From NCBI RefSeq assembly GCF_018129685.1, contig NZ_JAFCLG010000002.1, forward strand, positions 62,001-126,000: DNA of 64,000 nt, read 5' to 3'. This stretch comes from Bradyrhizobium manausense. GTDB lineage: Bacteria > Pseudomonadota > Alphaproteobacteria > Rhizobiales > Xanthobacteraceae. How positions within the stretch are numbered: position 1 is the first letter of the stretch; every line of letters starts with the position of its first letter. Under the pieces are notes generated by a model. The model was not told the origin of the DNA. It ran no database searches and saw only the letters and a program-made list of their open reading frames with translations. This document shows positions 8,506 to 16,490 of this stretch, one piece after another. The position numbers were made by a program, and so were the translations under genes.

Positions 8506-9003
8506 ATGAAGCTCACGATTTCGACTTGCCTCGCCGGTGCCCTGCTCGTGGCCGGCGCCACTCATGTCGTGGGCGCCTCCGGCGCCACGCCATCGAAAAT
8601 ATCCGGCTCGACCGCGCTGGCGCTGGCAGGCGTGATCGCGCCGCTGTCGCCAACCCTGTCCGGCGCGGAGAAGAAGGCGGTGGCGACGCTGTTCGCCGCC
8701 AATGCCGACATTTCCTACAAGAAGCCGGTTGTCGTGACCGCCGACAAGATCGTCTGCCGCACCGGCAATGTCGACATCACCGTGCGCAATTGCGAGGTGA
8801 CCTTCGGCAAGACGGTCAGAAACGTGAACGGGCCGACGGCCAACGAGATCTACGCGACCGAGGCCCTGGCGGGAATTCCGCCCGATGGCGCGGCGGGATC
8901 GAATTTCGAGAGCCTGAGCAAGCTGAGCTGCACGATCGACCCCAATGCCATCAGGCAGAAGGACGGCAGCGGGGCGGATTGTACGTTCCAGCCGGGCAGC
9001 TGA
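8506..9003 (+). CDS. Secreted/periplasmic protein of unknown function
   Basis: A 165-residue protein with an N-terminal signal peptide (MKLTISTCLAGALLVAGATH, likely cleaved after VVGASG). The mature part has four cysteines (VCRTG, NCEVTF, SCTID, DCTFQ), enough for two disulfide bonds in the periplasm. A GGAGAGG-type ribosome site lies just upstream of the ATG. I do not recognise the family. It is followed 135 bp later on the same strand by another exported protein gene. Confidence 0.65.
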   Translation: MKLTISTCLAGALLVAGATHVVGASGATPSKISGSTALALAGVIAPLSPTLSGAEKKAVATLFAANADISYKKPVVVTADKIVCRTGNVDITVRNCEVTFGKTVRNVNGPTANEIYATEALAGIPPDGAAGSNFESLSKLSCTIDPNAIRQKDGSGADCTFQPGS

Positions 9004-9138
9004 TCCAGGGGCGAGGAACCGAATTGGGGGTGCCGTGAAATCGCCGCAAGATCAAACAACAACAGCAAAACGTCAGGCGAATTGAAAAGACAGGCCAAAC
9101 CGGCGCCCCAATATGGAGCGCGCAAGGCCGGCACCCTC

Positions 9139-10074
9139 ATGATGAAGAATTGTCTCGCATTTTTGTTTCTCCTGACCGCAACGGTCGCCTCCGCGCACGG
9201 CCCCTTGGCGGTGCGCTCCGCCGCGCCGTCTGACCTTGTCCTGACGGGTCTTACCGACAACGACACCACCGCTGGCGGCGTCGCACGGCTGTGCGAGCAG
9301 GTCACCTTCTCGCGCGGCCTGCGCTATGGCGACAGCGAGGCCAATGTCGTCGACGTCGCGACCAGCGAGATCACCAAGTCGGACACGCCGCGGCCCGTGC
9401 TGCTGTTCGTCGCCGGCGACACCTTCACCGGCGACCGCGGCGCGCCGGAGCTGTCCCGCGACGTCCAGGACGAAGCGATGTGCTTTGCCGCGCGCAACGG
9501 CATGATCGGCGTGCGCGTCAACTATCGCCTGGCGCCGACCGCGACCTGGCCGATGGGCGCGACCGACGTGGCGGCGGCGCTGTCGTGGGTTCACGGCAAT
9601 ATCGACCTGTTCAACGGCGATGCCCGCGAGATCGTCGCGGTCGGCTATGGCGCCGGCGCCTTCCACGTCGCCAGCCTCCTGGCGCATCCCGAGCTCCAGA
9701 CCGACCGCGCCGATGTCGCGGCGGTCGTGCTGGTCTCCGGCATCTACCGCGCCGGCAAGGACGCCAGCGACAGCGAGAAGGCCTATTTCGGCACGGACGT
9801 CACCCAGTACGACAAGCGTTCGGTATTTCCCGGCATTCTCAATGTCGATGCACCGATCGTGCTGGCCTGGGCGGCGAACGATCCGGCAAACATCGTGGCG
9901 CAGGGCGAGACGCTGAAGAAGACATTGTGCGGCGCCGGCCATTGCCCGCGTGCCACGCTGCTGCGCAGCCGCGACGGCATCGCGGCGGCGTTCGGGTTGG
10001 ATGGCTCGGGTGACAGTCTGGCGGAGCCGACGCTGCTGCTGGTGAAGCAGCTCGAGGCGCGTGGGCTGCCGTAA
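9139..10074 (+). CDS. Exported alpha/beta-hydrolase-fold (esterase-like) protein lacking the nucleophile serine
   Basis: A 311-residue protein with a signal peptide (MMKNCLAFLFLLTATVASAH). It shows hallmarks of the carboxylesterase/BD-FAE branch: PVLLFVAGDTFTGD at the oxyanion position (normally a HGG-like motif), RVNYRLAP, and the strand-turn-helix at VAVGYGAGAFH. In that elbow the expected GxSxG reads GYGAG, so residue 171 is Gly instead of Ser. No convincing catalytic His is visible near the end. It may therefore be a non-catalytic member. An in-frame TTG at 9082 would extend it upstream, but the signal peptide favours 9139. Its job is unknown. Confidence 0.75.
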   Translation: MMKNCLAFLFLLTATVASAHGPLAVRSAAPSDLVLTGLTDNDTTAGGVARLCEQVTFSRGLRYGDSEANVVDVATSEITKSDTPRPVLLFVAGDTFTGDRGAPELSRDVQDEAMCFAARNGMIGVRVNYRLAPTATWPMGATDVAAALSWVHGNIDLFNGDAREIVAVGYGAGAFHVASLLAHPELQTDRADVAAVVLVSGIYRAGKDASDSEKAYFGTDVTQYDKRSVFPGILNVDAPIVLAWAANDPANIVAQGETLKKTLCGAGHCPRATLLRSRDGIAAAFGLDGSGDSLAEPTLLLVKQLEARGLP

Positions 10075-10128
10075 GGAGGGACGATTACCCTCACCTTTTG
10101 CTGGGGCACCCTCCAACTGCGCACCGCC

Positions 10129-11691
10129 TCACGCCGGCTTGAGCGACGCCAGCGCGCTTTCGAGCAGCGAGCGCACCCTTGCCGCATCGCCTGACTTCAC
10201 CACGGCCGGATCGAGATAGAGCTCCAGCCCCGGCGCACGCTCGGTGATGACGCCGCGGTTCGCCGCCACCGCATCGTTCAACGCATCGACCGAATACGGA
10301 ATCACCTCGCGGCTGATGCCCTTCATCGTGATTGCCGGCAGCGCGTGCGCGCGGACGATGTCGCTGACGAGGGCGAAGCTCTCATAGCTCAGCACGATGC
10401 CGCCGGGCTCGGCGATCGACTGCAGGCGCGCGGCGAGGTTCGCTTCCGCGCCGATGATGGTGTAGTCCATGCGGTCGCTGCTGCCGAAATTGCCGACATT
10501 GCAATAGCCGGAATTGATGCCCATGCGCGAGCGGAAAGGCTGCTCGATTCCGGACGATCGCCATTTCGCATTGAGCTCGGTGAGACGCTGCTGCATGCGC
10601 CAGGCCATCTGCAGGCAGGCCTGCGCATCGGCACGATCGCCCTTGGTCTCGGGGTCGCCGAAGAAGATCAGCATGGCGTCGCCGATGAACTTGTCGACGG
10701 TGCCGCCGTGCTCATGCGCGATCGCCGACATCTCGGTGAAGTACTCGTTGAGCAGCTGGGTCAGCAGCTCCGGCTGCAACCGCTCGGCGGTCGCGGTGAA
10801 ATTCTGGATGTCGGAGAAGAAGATCGTGAGCTTCTTGCGCTCGGTGTGGATGGTGACGTCCTTCTGGCCGGAGAAGATGCTCTTGTAGACCTGGGGCGGG
10901 ATATAGCGCGAAATCTTCATCGACAGCGAAGCCAGGAAGTCGTTGGCGGATTCGAGCTCCTTGTTCATGCCCTTGATGCGGCTGGCCTGGCGGCGCTGCA
11001 GCGACAGGAACGACAGGCCACAGCCGGCGGCGATGAAGAAATAGGCCAGCAGGAATTTGAACGAGAAGATGTTGGCCGCGATCGGCTGGGCGATAATCAC
11101 CTCCTGGATGCCTCTGACATCGCCGACCTTCCAGTCCTTTTTCGGGCTCTCGGGATGGCTGTTGTGGCAGCTGACGCAGGCCGGCCCCATGGTGACGGGC
11201 GCGACCAGACGGACCTTGTCCGAGAACAGCGAGGTTTCGGTGTCGATGATCTTCTGCTCCGGATCGGCGCGGAGCGCGGCCAGCGCATCCTTCTCGAACT
11301 TGTCGAGTTGGTGCGGCGCGCGGTTCTGGAACGGGAAATCGGAGACGAAGCGGTAGGCGATGTTTTCCTGCTGCGCGCCGATGACGCGGCCAAGTTCCAG
11401 CGACAGCGTCGCCGGGATGGGGATCGCGCCGGGGACGGATTCGTAGTTGTGAACGACCCTGGTGGTACCATCGGGATGGGCCAGGACGCGGCCGACCACG
11501 TTGGATGCATAGTAGCTGCGCACGCTCGATATGACGGAGTTGAGATCGACGGCCTGGCGGCGCAGCGCATTCTTGCTGAGCTCGGTCAGGTCCAGCCAGA
11601 CCGCCAGCGGCAGCGCCAGCAGGAGAAAGGCAATCACAGCTCCGATCAGGATGCCGTTCTTGCGCTGCTCTTCGGCGATCTCTTGTTTCAC
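10129..11691 (-). CDS. Class III adenylate/guanylate cyclase with periplasmic DUF3365 (CxxCH) sensor domain
   Basis: A 520-residue membrane cyclase. A first helix (ILIGAVIAFLLLALPLAVWL, about 14-34) leads into a periplasmic DUF3365/Tll0287-like domain (about 50-205) that carries a c-type heme motif CVSCH (172-176). A second helix (about 208-232) is followed by a short linker and a class III catalytic domain with metal-binding aspartates in FFSDIQNFTA and KFIGDAMLIFFGDP and the conserved RMGINSGYCNVGNFGS segment. The start is taken as GTG at 11691 because CGGAG lies 8 bases upstream; upstream in-frame ATG codons add a Cys-rich stretch unlikely to be real. The build suggests a redox or gas sensor controlling a cyclic nucleotide, which is inference. 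Confidence 0.85.
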   Translation of the reverse strand: MKQEIAEEQRKNGILIGAVIAFLLLALPLAVWLDLTELSKNALRRQAVDLNSVISSVRSYYASNVVGRVLAHPDGTTRVVHNYESVPGAIPIPATLSLELGRVIGAQQENIAYRFVSDFPFQNRAPHQLDKFEKDALAALRADPEQKIIDTETSLFSDKVRLVAPVTMGPACVSCHNSHPESPKKDWKVGDVRGIQEVIIAQPIAANIFSFKFLLAYFFIAAGCGLSFLSLQRRQASRIKGMNKELESANDFLASLSMKISRYIPPQVYKSIFSGQKDVTIHTERKKLTIFFSDIQNFTATAERLQPELLTQLLNEYFTEMSAIAHEHGGTVDKFIGDAMLIFFGDPETKGDRADAQACLQMAWRMQQRLTELNAKWRSSGIEQPFRSRMGINSGYCNVGNFGSSDRMDYTIIGAEANLAARLQSIAEPGGIVLSYESFALVSDIVRAHALPAITMKGISREVIPYSVDALNDAVAANRGVITERAPGLELYLDPAVVKSGDAARVRSLLESALASLKPA

Positions 11692-11882
11692 TTGACGGCT
11701 CCGTTGTGTGCGCTTTTGTCGCAAGTTCTGGTGATTTGCGGCACAGCATGCGGCCCGCACAGAGCCAATAAACGCGCGACGGCGCAACCCCATTTTATGG
11801 TGGTCGCAGCAAGGCGCTTTTCGTTTCACAACGAATGCTTAAGATCGCGCATGAACCTGCATTCATTCCGCCGGGAGATCCC

Positions 11883-12974
11883 ATGACCTCTAGCATCCGC
11901 ATCGTCCGCTTCAGAGCGCGCGCCGTGATCGTGCCGATGAATTTGCCGCTTCAGACCTCGACCGGCGCGGTGGCGAAGGCACCGCTGGTGCTGATCGACT
12001 GCGAGACCGACCAGGGCGTAACAGGGCATGCCTATCTGTTCTCGATCACGCCGTCGGCATTGAAGCCGCTGACCATGATGGTCACGGAAATGTCGGAGCT
12101 GCTCGCCGGCGACGAGCTGCTGCCGTTCGAGATCGAGCGGAAGCTGACGCAACGCTTCACACTGCTCGGGCTCGCCGGCCTGCAGCGGCTGGCACAATCC
12201 GGCATCGACATGGCGGCGTGGGATGCCCTGGCCCGAGCCCGCGGCCTGCCTCTTGCCCGCCTGCTCGGTGGCGCGCCGAAGCCGGTGAAGGCCTACAACT
12301 CGAAAGGCCTCGGCATCATGGCTGCGGGCGCCGCGGTGGAGGAAGCGCACAAGCTGCTGGCCGAGGGCTTTCACGCCGCCAAGATCCGCGTCGGCCGCCC
12401 GGACGCGCGCGAGGATCTGGCCGTGGTGCGCGCGGTGCGGAAAGCGGTCGGCGACGACGTGACGCTGACGTGCGACTACAATCAGGCGCTGACGGTGACG
12501 GAAGCGATCCGCCGCGGCGAGATGCTCGACGACGAGGGGCTGACCTGGATCGAGGAGCCGGTCCGCCACGACGATTACGAGGGCTGCGCCCGCATCGCGG
12601 ATGCGCTTCGCACGCCGGTCCAGATCGGCGAGAATTTCGACAGCGCGTTCTCGATGCAGGCCGCGCTCTCGGCCGAGGCCTGCGACTACGTGATGCCCGA
12701 CGTGCAGCGCATCGGCGGCGTCACCGGCTGGATGCGCGCGGCGTCGCTCGCGCATGCCGCTGGCATCGAGATGTCGACGCACCTGTTCTCGGAGGTGAGC
12801 GCGCATCTGCTCTGCGTGACGCCGACGGCGCACTGGCTGGAATATGTCGACTGGGCCGACGCGGTGCTGGCGACCCGACTGAAAATCAAGGACGGGTATG
12901 CGCTTCCGAGCGAGGCGCCTGGCAACGGGATCGAGTGGGATGAGGCGGCGGTGAAGAAATATCTGGTGGAGTGA
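11883..12974 (+). CDS. Enolase-superfamily enzyme, mandelate racemase/muconate lactonizing group
   Basis: A 363-residue protein with the capping domain (about 1-130) and the TIM barrel. Metal ligands are Asp198 (CDYNQ), Glu224 (WIEEPV) and Glu250 (IGENF). The barrel acid/base candidates are Lys167 in the K-I-R pattern (167-169) and His300 in MSTHLFSE, so it belongs to the mandelate racemase subgroup but with KxR instead of KxK. KxR variants occur among sugar-acid dehydratases. The true substrate cannot be told. Start ATG at 11883 follows GGGAGAT. It is divergent from the cyclase gene, 190 bp away. Confidence 0.88.
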   Translation: MTSSIRIVRFRARAVIVPMNLPLQTSTGAVAKAPLVLIDCETDQGVTGHAYLFSITPSALKPLTMMVTEMSELLAGDELLPFEIERKLTQRFTLLGLAGLQRLAQSGIDMAAWDALARARGLPLARLLGGAPKPVKAYNSKGLGIMAAGAAVEEAHKLLAEGFHAAKIRVGRPDAREDLAVVRAVRKAVGDDVTLTCDYNQALTVTEAIRRGEMLDDEGLTWIEEPVRHDDYEGCARIADALRTPVQIGENFDSAFSMQAALSAEACDYVMPDVQRIGGVTGWMRAASLAHAAGIEMSTHLFSEVSAHLLCVTPTAHWLEYVDWADAVLATRLKIKDGYALPSEAPGNGIEWDEAAVKKYLVE

Positions 12975-12975
12975 T

Positions 12976-13107
12976 TTAGAGCGGAGCCGGTTTCTTCACC
13001 TCGCCCCGCTTGGTCATCTGGATGATGCAGCCGTTCTTCGACACCGTCCCGGTCTCGCTGGAAGAGGCCACCATCGCCACCCTGCGGGTCGTAATCTGCC
13101 TCCTCAT
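12976..13107 (-). CDS. Possible small basic protein (43 residues)
   Basis: An open frame from ATG 13107 to TAA 12976, beginning MRRQITTRRVAMVASSSETG and ending TKRGEVKKPAPL, with a single Cys in KNGCIIQMTK. About nine in ten codons end in G or C, like real genes nearby. The convergent enolase-family gene ends at 12974, immediately adjacent. An internal ATG (MVASSSETG, 13074) could also be the start. No family is recognised; the evidence is codon bias only. Confidence 0.4.
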   Translation of the reverse strand: MRRQITTRRVAMVASSSETGTVSKNGCIIQMTKRGEVKKPAPL

Positions 13108-13142
13108 TGCGGGATCGACCAAAGCCGACTAACGATGCCTCC

Positions 13143-13610
13143 ATGACCACATGGCGCCCGCATCAGCACATTCGCGTCGTCGCGATCGGCCTTCACTGGC
13201 GCGACGGGCGGCTGCTCGCGGCCGAGGTGCGCGACGATGCGGCGCGGATCAAGGGCGTGCGCCCGCTCGGTGGCGAGATCGAGTTCGGCGAGAGCTGGCG
13301 CGCGGCCCTCTTGCGTGAATTCACGGAGGAACTCGGCATCGACGTCACCATCATCGGCGAGCCGCTGACGATGGAAAACATCTTTGTGCACGAAGGCGCG
13401 ACCGGACACGAGGTGATGTTCATCGTCGAGGTCGCGTTTCCGCCAGGTGCGTTCGATGGTCAGGATCGCATTGAATTTCGCGAGGACAACGGCGAGGAGA
13501 TCACCGCCCGCTGGTTCGATCTTGCGGAACTCGATGAGCCCGATGGACCGAGCCTCTATCCGACCGGACTGAAGGACTTGCTGCTGGCGTGGAAGAACCG
13601 GCGCAGCTGA
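13143..13610 (+). CDS. Nudix hydrolase
   Basis: A 155-residue protein with a complete Nudix box at about residues 41-63: GGEIEFGESWRAALLREFTE followed by ELGI matches GX5EX7REUXEEXGU, so the metal-binding glutamates are intact. Family members hydrolyse nucleoside diphosphates linked to another moiety. The C-terminal part (RWFDLAEL) is typical of the family. The start at 13143 is preferred over an in-frame upstream ATG at 13107 because the strand TTWRPHQHIRVVAIGLHW starts the fold. It stands alone; the substrate is unknown. Confidence 0.85.
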   Translation: MTTWRPHQHIRVVAIGLHWRDGRLLAAEVRDDAARIKGVRPLGGEIEFGESWRAALLREFTEELGIDVTIIGEPLTMENIFVHEGATGHEVMFIVEVAFPPGAFDGQDRIEFREDNGEEITARWFDLAELDEPDGPSLYPTGLKDLLLAWKNRRS

Positions 13611-13619
13611 ATAGACCTG

Positions 13620-13871
13620 TTACCACGTCTCCGCGCCGGGGATTTTCTTGCGCACCGCCATGCGCTGGATCCAGATGCAGCGACGGACGGACCTGTTGGA
13701 GCGGCCGATGGCGGATATCCCCTCGCCGGCCGCAAGCAGCGGCGCAACGCTCGCGCGCACCGCGCGGCAGCGCTCCATTTCAGCCTGCCAGTCGACAGTT
13801 GCAGCATGCGCACTTGACGCCGTCAGCGCCGAGACCGCCAAAGCAAAACAGATCGTCCGCATCATTCGCAT
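13620..13871 (-). CDS. Small secreted protein of unknown function
   Basis: An 83-residue protein with a signal peptide (MRMMRTICFALAVSALTASS, cleavage probably after SAHA) and a short basic mature part with two cysteines (ERCRAVR and RRCIWIQRM) that could form one disulfide. It is convergent with the Nudix gene (9 bp between stops). The start could also be the second or third Met (13865 or 13862). No known family is recognised. Confidence 0.55.
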   Translation of the reverse strand: MRMMRTICFALAVSALTASSAHAATVDWQAEMERCRAVRASVAPLLAAGEGISAIGRSNRSVRRCIWIQRMAVRKKIPGAETW

Positions 13872-14251
13872 TCCGTTGATTGGAGTCCAGTATCGCGCCG
13901 ACGTTTTCCTCACGCGCTCCAGCACCTGTGAAATGAAACACACTTGAAGCGACGCCTAGGTTGTATCATACTAAAGATGTAACCAAGACGAACGGGGCGC
14001 ACGAACCCCGTATCATTTCTCGACTATTTCATTTTCGAACATCGAGTTCGAGTCCCGCGGGGCGAGACAGACGACCCTGCGACGAGTGACGACCCGACAG
14101 ATCGCGAGCAGTGCCGAAAATGCCTGACGTCTCGCCGAACCCGGCGATGCGACGGCTGCCTCGTGCGTGCACCCATGATCCGCCCGGAGCGCCGGCCCGG
14201 GACAGCGCCGGCATCGACCATTGCGCTTGCCGCCATCGAAAGGAACGCTCC
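13872..14251. other. Intergenic region, AT-rich with one hairpin
   Basis: This stretch contains no supported gene. It is clearly more AT-rich (around 13930-14045) than the surroundings and holds a hairpin ACGGGG-N8-CCCCGT at 13992-14011. It probably contains divergent promoters for the small secreted protein and for the 428-residue protein, whose ribosome site (AAAGGA) sits at about 14240. Confidence 0.4.
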
Positions 14252-15538
14252 ATGGACGAACCCAAGCCGCTCACCAGCGCCTTCAGCAAGACCGCCAACT
14301 TTTCCATCCATCAGGTCGATTCCGTGTTCAGGGCTGCCGCACGCGCCACCGCCGCTCCCGCTGCGGTGCCTGTCACCCTGCCGCCGACGCTTGGTCCGCT
14401 GTCGGCCTTCACCGGCACATTCACCGGACAGGGGTTCAACACGATCTTCCGGCCGGACAGCGCAACGACACCGACCCAGATGCCCGGACCGATCACCACC
14501 ACAGACCCGCCAGACAACGTGCTGGAGCTGAACCTCACCGACGAGACGCTGTCGTTCTCGAACAATCTCGGCTCGATTCCCAATCGCGGCTCCGGGCCGC
14601 AGGCGGATGCCTTCCTCAACGGCGTGCCATATCTTCAGACCATCAACGACGTGACCACTGGAACGCCCGTTGGCATCCACTTCGAGCCCGGCATCTGGCT
14701 CGCGGTGCCTGCCAGCGCCAATCCGCACGAACCGTTCACCGTCGCCCGCATGGCCTCGATCCCGCACGGTACGACGATCACTGCACAGGGCGCCGCGCTG
14801 CCGGCCATCGCCGGCAAGCCTGCAATCGCGGCGGTCGACATCACGCCGTTCCTGGGCGGGAATCCTGCCAACAAGATCACGTTCCAGAATCAGACCGCGA
14901 CCAACAAGGCCACACGCAGGCTGCCGCAGGATCTCACTGCGCTGATCGCGTCCGGAAAGCTGACGCAGGCCATGATCACCGATCCGAACACGGTGCTGCG
15001 CAACCAGATCGCGCATCAGACCATCAGCCAGACCATCGTCATCGAGACCTCGACCAGGCCCGGCTCGCCGCTATCGGGAGGTCCGTTGCCGGCCGTTGCC
15101 TCGGCGGGGCCGCATCCACAGGCACCGAGCTTTGCCGGCGGCACCTCGAACATCGCGTTCCTCCAGGGCGTGCCGGCTCCAGCGCCCGGCGGCAACGGCG
15201 CCAACGCCAACGCATTCCAGATGGACGCCGTGTTCTGGATCGAGACTGTCATCTACGACATCGACGTGCCGCGCATCGCATCGGGCGAGCCGCCGATCAT
15301 CCTGCAGACGTTGCAGAGCGGCACGGTGCCGCTGGTGCCAAGCTTCGTCGCCACGCTGCCGTTCGTGCCGGGGAAGGCTTTTGCCGGCGGTCGCGTCCGG
15401 GTGTCGACGACACAGATCCAATATTCGCAGAAGGTGATGCTGGATTTCAACGGCCTGACCTGGCCGCACGTCTCCGTCGCCTCGCTGGTGCCGTCAGCCC
15501 CGATACCGATTCCGGAGCATCTGTTACCGCTGACGTGA
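14252..15538 (+). CDS. Conserved-looking 428-residue protein, possibly heme-binding/lipocalin-like
   Basis: A 428-residue protein without signal peptide or membrane helix. It has a low-complexity Ala/Pro/Thr N terminus, then motifs GTFTGQGFNTIFRP, SIPNRGSGPQAD, LNGVPYLQTIND, IHFEPGIWLAVP and MASIPHGTTITAQG, which I associate with proteins annotated as heme-binding (nitrobindin/FABP-like) in soil bacteria. A central Ala/Pro/Gly-rich linker (about 285-320) is followed by a second beta-rich part (VFWIETVIYDIDVP, QIQYSQKVMLDFNGL). Start ATG 14252 follows AAAGGA. It stands alone before tRNA-Val. The heme-binding idea is tentative. Confidence 0.65.
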   Translation: MDEPKPLTSAFSKTANFSIHQVDSVFRAAARATAAPAAVPVTLPPTLGPLSAFTGTFTGQGFNTIFRPDSATTPTQMPGPITTTDPPDNVLELNLTDETLSFSNNLGSIPNRGSGPQADAFLNGVPYLQTINDVTTGTPVGIHFEPGIWLAVPASANPHEPFTVARMASIPHGTTITAQGAALPAIAGKPAIAAVDITPFLGGNPANKITFQNQTATNKATRRLPQDLTALIASGKLTQAMITDPNTVLRNQIAHQTISQTIVIETSTRPGSPLSGGPLPAVASAGPHPQAPSFAGGTSNIAFLQGVPAPAPGGNGANANAFQMDAVFWIETVIYDIDVPRIASGEPPIILQTLQSGTVPLVPSFVATLPFVPGKAFAGGRVRVSTTQIQYSQKVMLDFNGLTWPHVSVASLVPSAPIPIPEHLLPLT

Positions 15539-15600
15539 AGTGAAGAAGGACAGCGCAGCAAGATGCAACGGTCCGTCTTCGCTCTACGAGCTACGCCGGA

Positions 15601-15651
15601 CACGCTTCGCCTGTTATTGGGCGTGGCTGCGCCACGCGAAGCCGAAGCGTG
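15601..15651 (-). terminator. Nested inverted repeat at the 3' end of tRNA-Val
   Basis: The arms CACGCTTCG (15601-15609) and CGAAGCGTG (15643-15651) are perfectly complementary and enclose a smaller hairpin GCGTGG/CCACGC (15621-15637). The right arm overlaps the encoded CCA of the tRNA. It may act as transcription terminator or processing signal of the tRNA transcript; there is no clear T run. Confidence 0.4.
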
Positions 15652-15724
15652 GTGGGCGCGACAGGGATCGAACCTGTGACCCCTACCATGTCAAGGTAGT
15701 GCTCTCCCGCTGAGCTACGCGCCC
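15650..15724 (-). tRNA. tRNA-Val (GAC)
   Basis: On the minus strand a full cloverleaf can be drawn: acceptor GGGCGCG/CGCGCCC, D arm GCTC-AGCGGGA-GAGC, anticodon stem CTACC/GGTAG with loop TTGACAT giving anticodon GAC (valine), T arm ACAGG-TTCGATC-CCTGT, discriminator A and an encoded CCA at 15650-15652. The body is 72 nt plus CCA. No integrase gene lies next to it. Confidence 0.96.
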
Positions 15725-15800
15725 TAATAAGTCCACTTGCGTCGGGTGGGGTCCCTATAACGGCTCGGGGGAGCCGGTGCAAGGACGGAAGGGGGCCAAT

Positions 15801-16160
15801 TTAGGCCGCCAGCATCTTGTTCACTTCGCTCACCAATTCGCGCAGGTGAACGGGTTTCGACAACACCTTGGCGTTCTTGGGGGCGTCCGAATCCGAGTTC
15901 AGGGCGACCGCGGCGAAACCGGTGATGAACATGATCTTGATGTCGGGGTCGAGTTCCGAGGCCCGGCGGGCGAGCTCGATACCGTCCATCTCCGGCATCA
16001 CGATGTCGGTGAGCAGCATCTCGAACGGCTCTTCCCGCAACCGCTGATAGGCGGCCATGCCGTTGTCGTGGGACGAAACCTGAAAACCGGCGTTTTCCAG
16101 CGCCTTGACCAGGAAACGGCGCATATCGTTGTCGTCTTCGGCGAGCAGGATTTTTGGCAT
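15801..16160 (-). CDS. cpdR: Single-domain response regulator CpdR
   Basis: A 119-residue stand-alone receiver domain: acidic pair in ILLAEDDNDMRRFL, phospho-acceptor Asp in LLTDIVMPEMDGIELA, conserved Thr in IMFITGFAAVAL and Lys in VLSKPVHLREL. There is no output domain. The sequence pattern is that of CpdR, which in alphaproteobacteria, depending on its phosphorylation by the CckA-ChpT relay, directs ClpXP to degrade cell-cycle substrates. The neighbouring N-formylglutamate amidohydrolase and hisN genes are, as I recall, also near cpdR in other rhizobia. Divergent from the amidohydrolase. Confidence 0.88.
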   Translation of the reverse strand: MPKILLAEDDNDMRRFLVKALENAGFQVSSHDNGMAAYQRLREEPFEMLLTDIVMPEMDGIELARRASELDPDIKIMFITGFAAVALNSDSDAPKNAKVLSKPVHLRELVSEVNKMLAA

Positions 16161-16490
16161 GGCAGAACGTCGATTCCCCAGAGGATATCAGCAGAGGTCA
16201 CTAAGCCCGACAGAGGGTAAATTTGGGGTGAAAATCTTTACCCTGGGACGGCCGTGCTGCCGGCTCCTTGTGAACCCGAATGGCCTGCGAATCAATCGAG
16301 CAGCGCGCGGTGAACCCCGCCTTGATGCCCGCACGGTTAAGACGTGTTCCAGCGCGGATCACATCTTTTCGCTTGGCAGAATGGTTGCGATTCCGGACAA
16401 TGACGACACATAAGAGCCGCTCGACCGGCCGAATCACTCGATCTGCACCCATGCTGGATCGCGCGGCGTGAAGGGACGAAGCCTGAGAAG
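16161..16490. other. Intergenic region between cpdR and the amidohydrolase gene
   Basis: No supported gene. An inverted repeat GGGTAAA ... TTTACCC (about 16214-16246) lies 55-85 bp upstream of cpdR, within its probable promoter region, and could be a regulator site. One GTTAA half-site near 16336 is not accompanied by a second half at CtrA spacing. Confidence 0.35.

Noticed and set aside
15600..15800. tRNA-Val as integration site of a mobile island
   Set aside because: No integrase, no direct repeat of the tRNA 3' end and only core genes on both sides.
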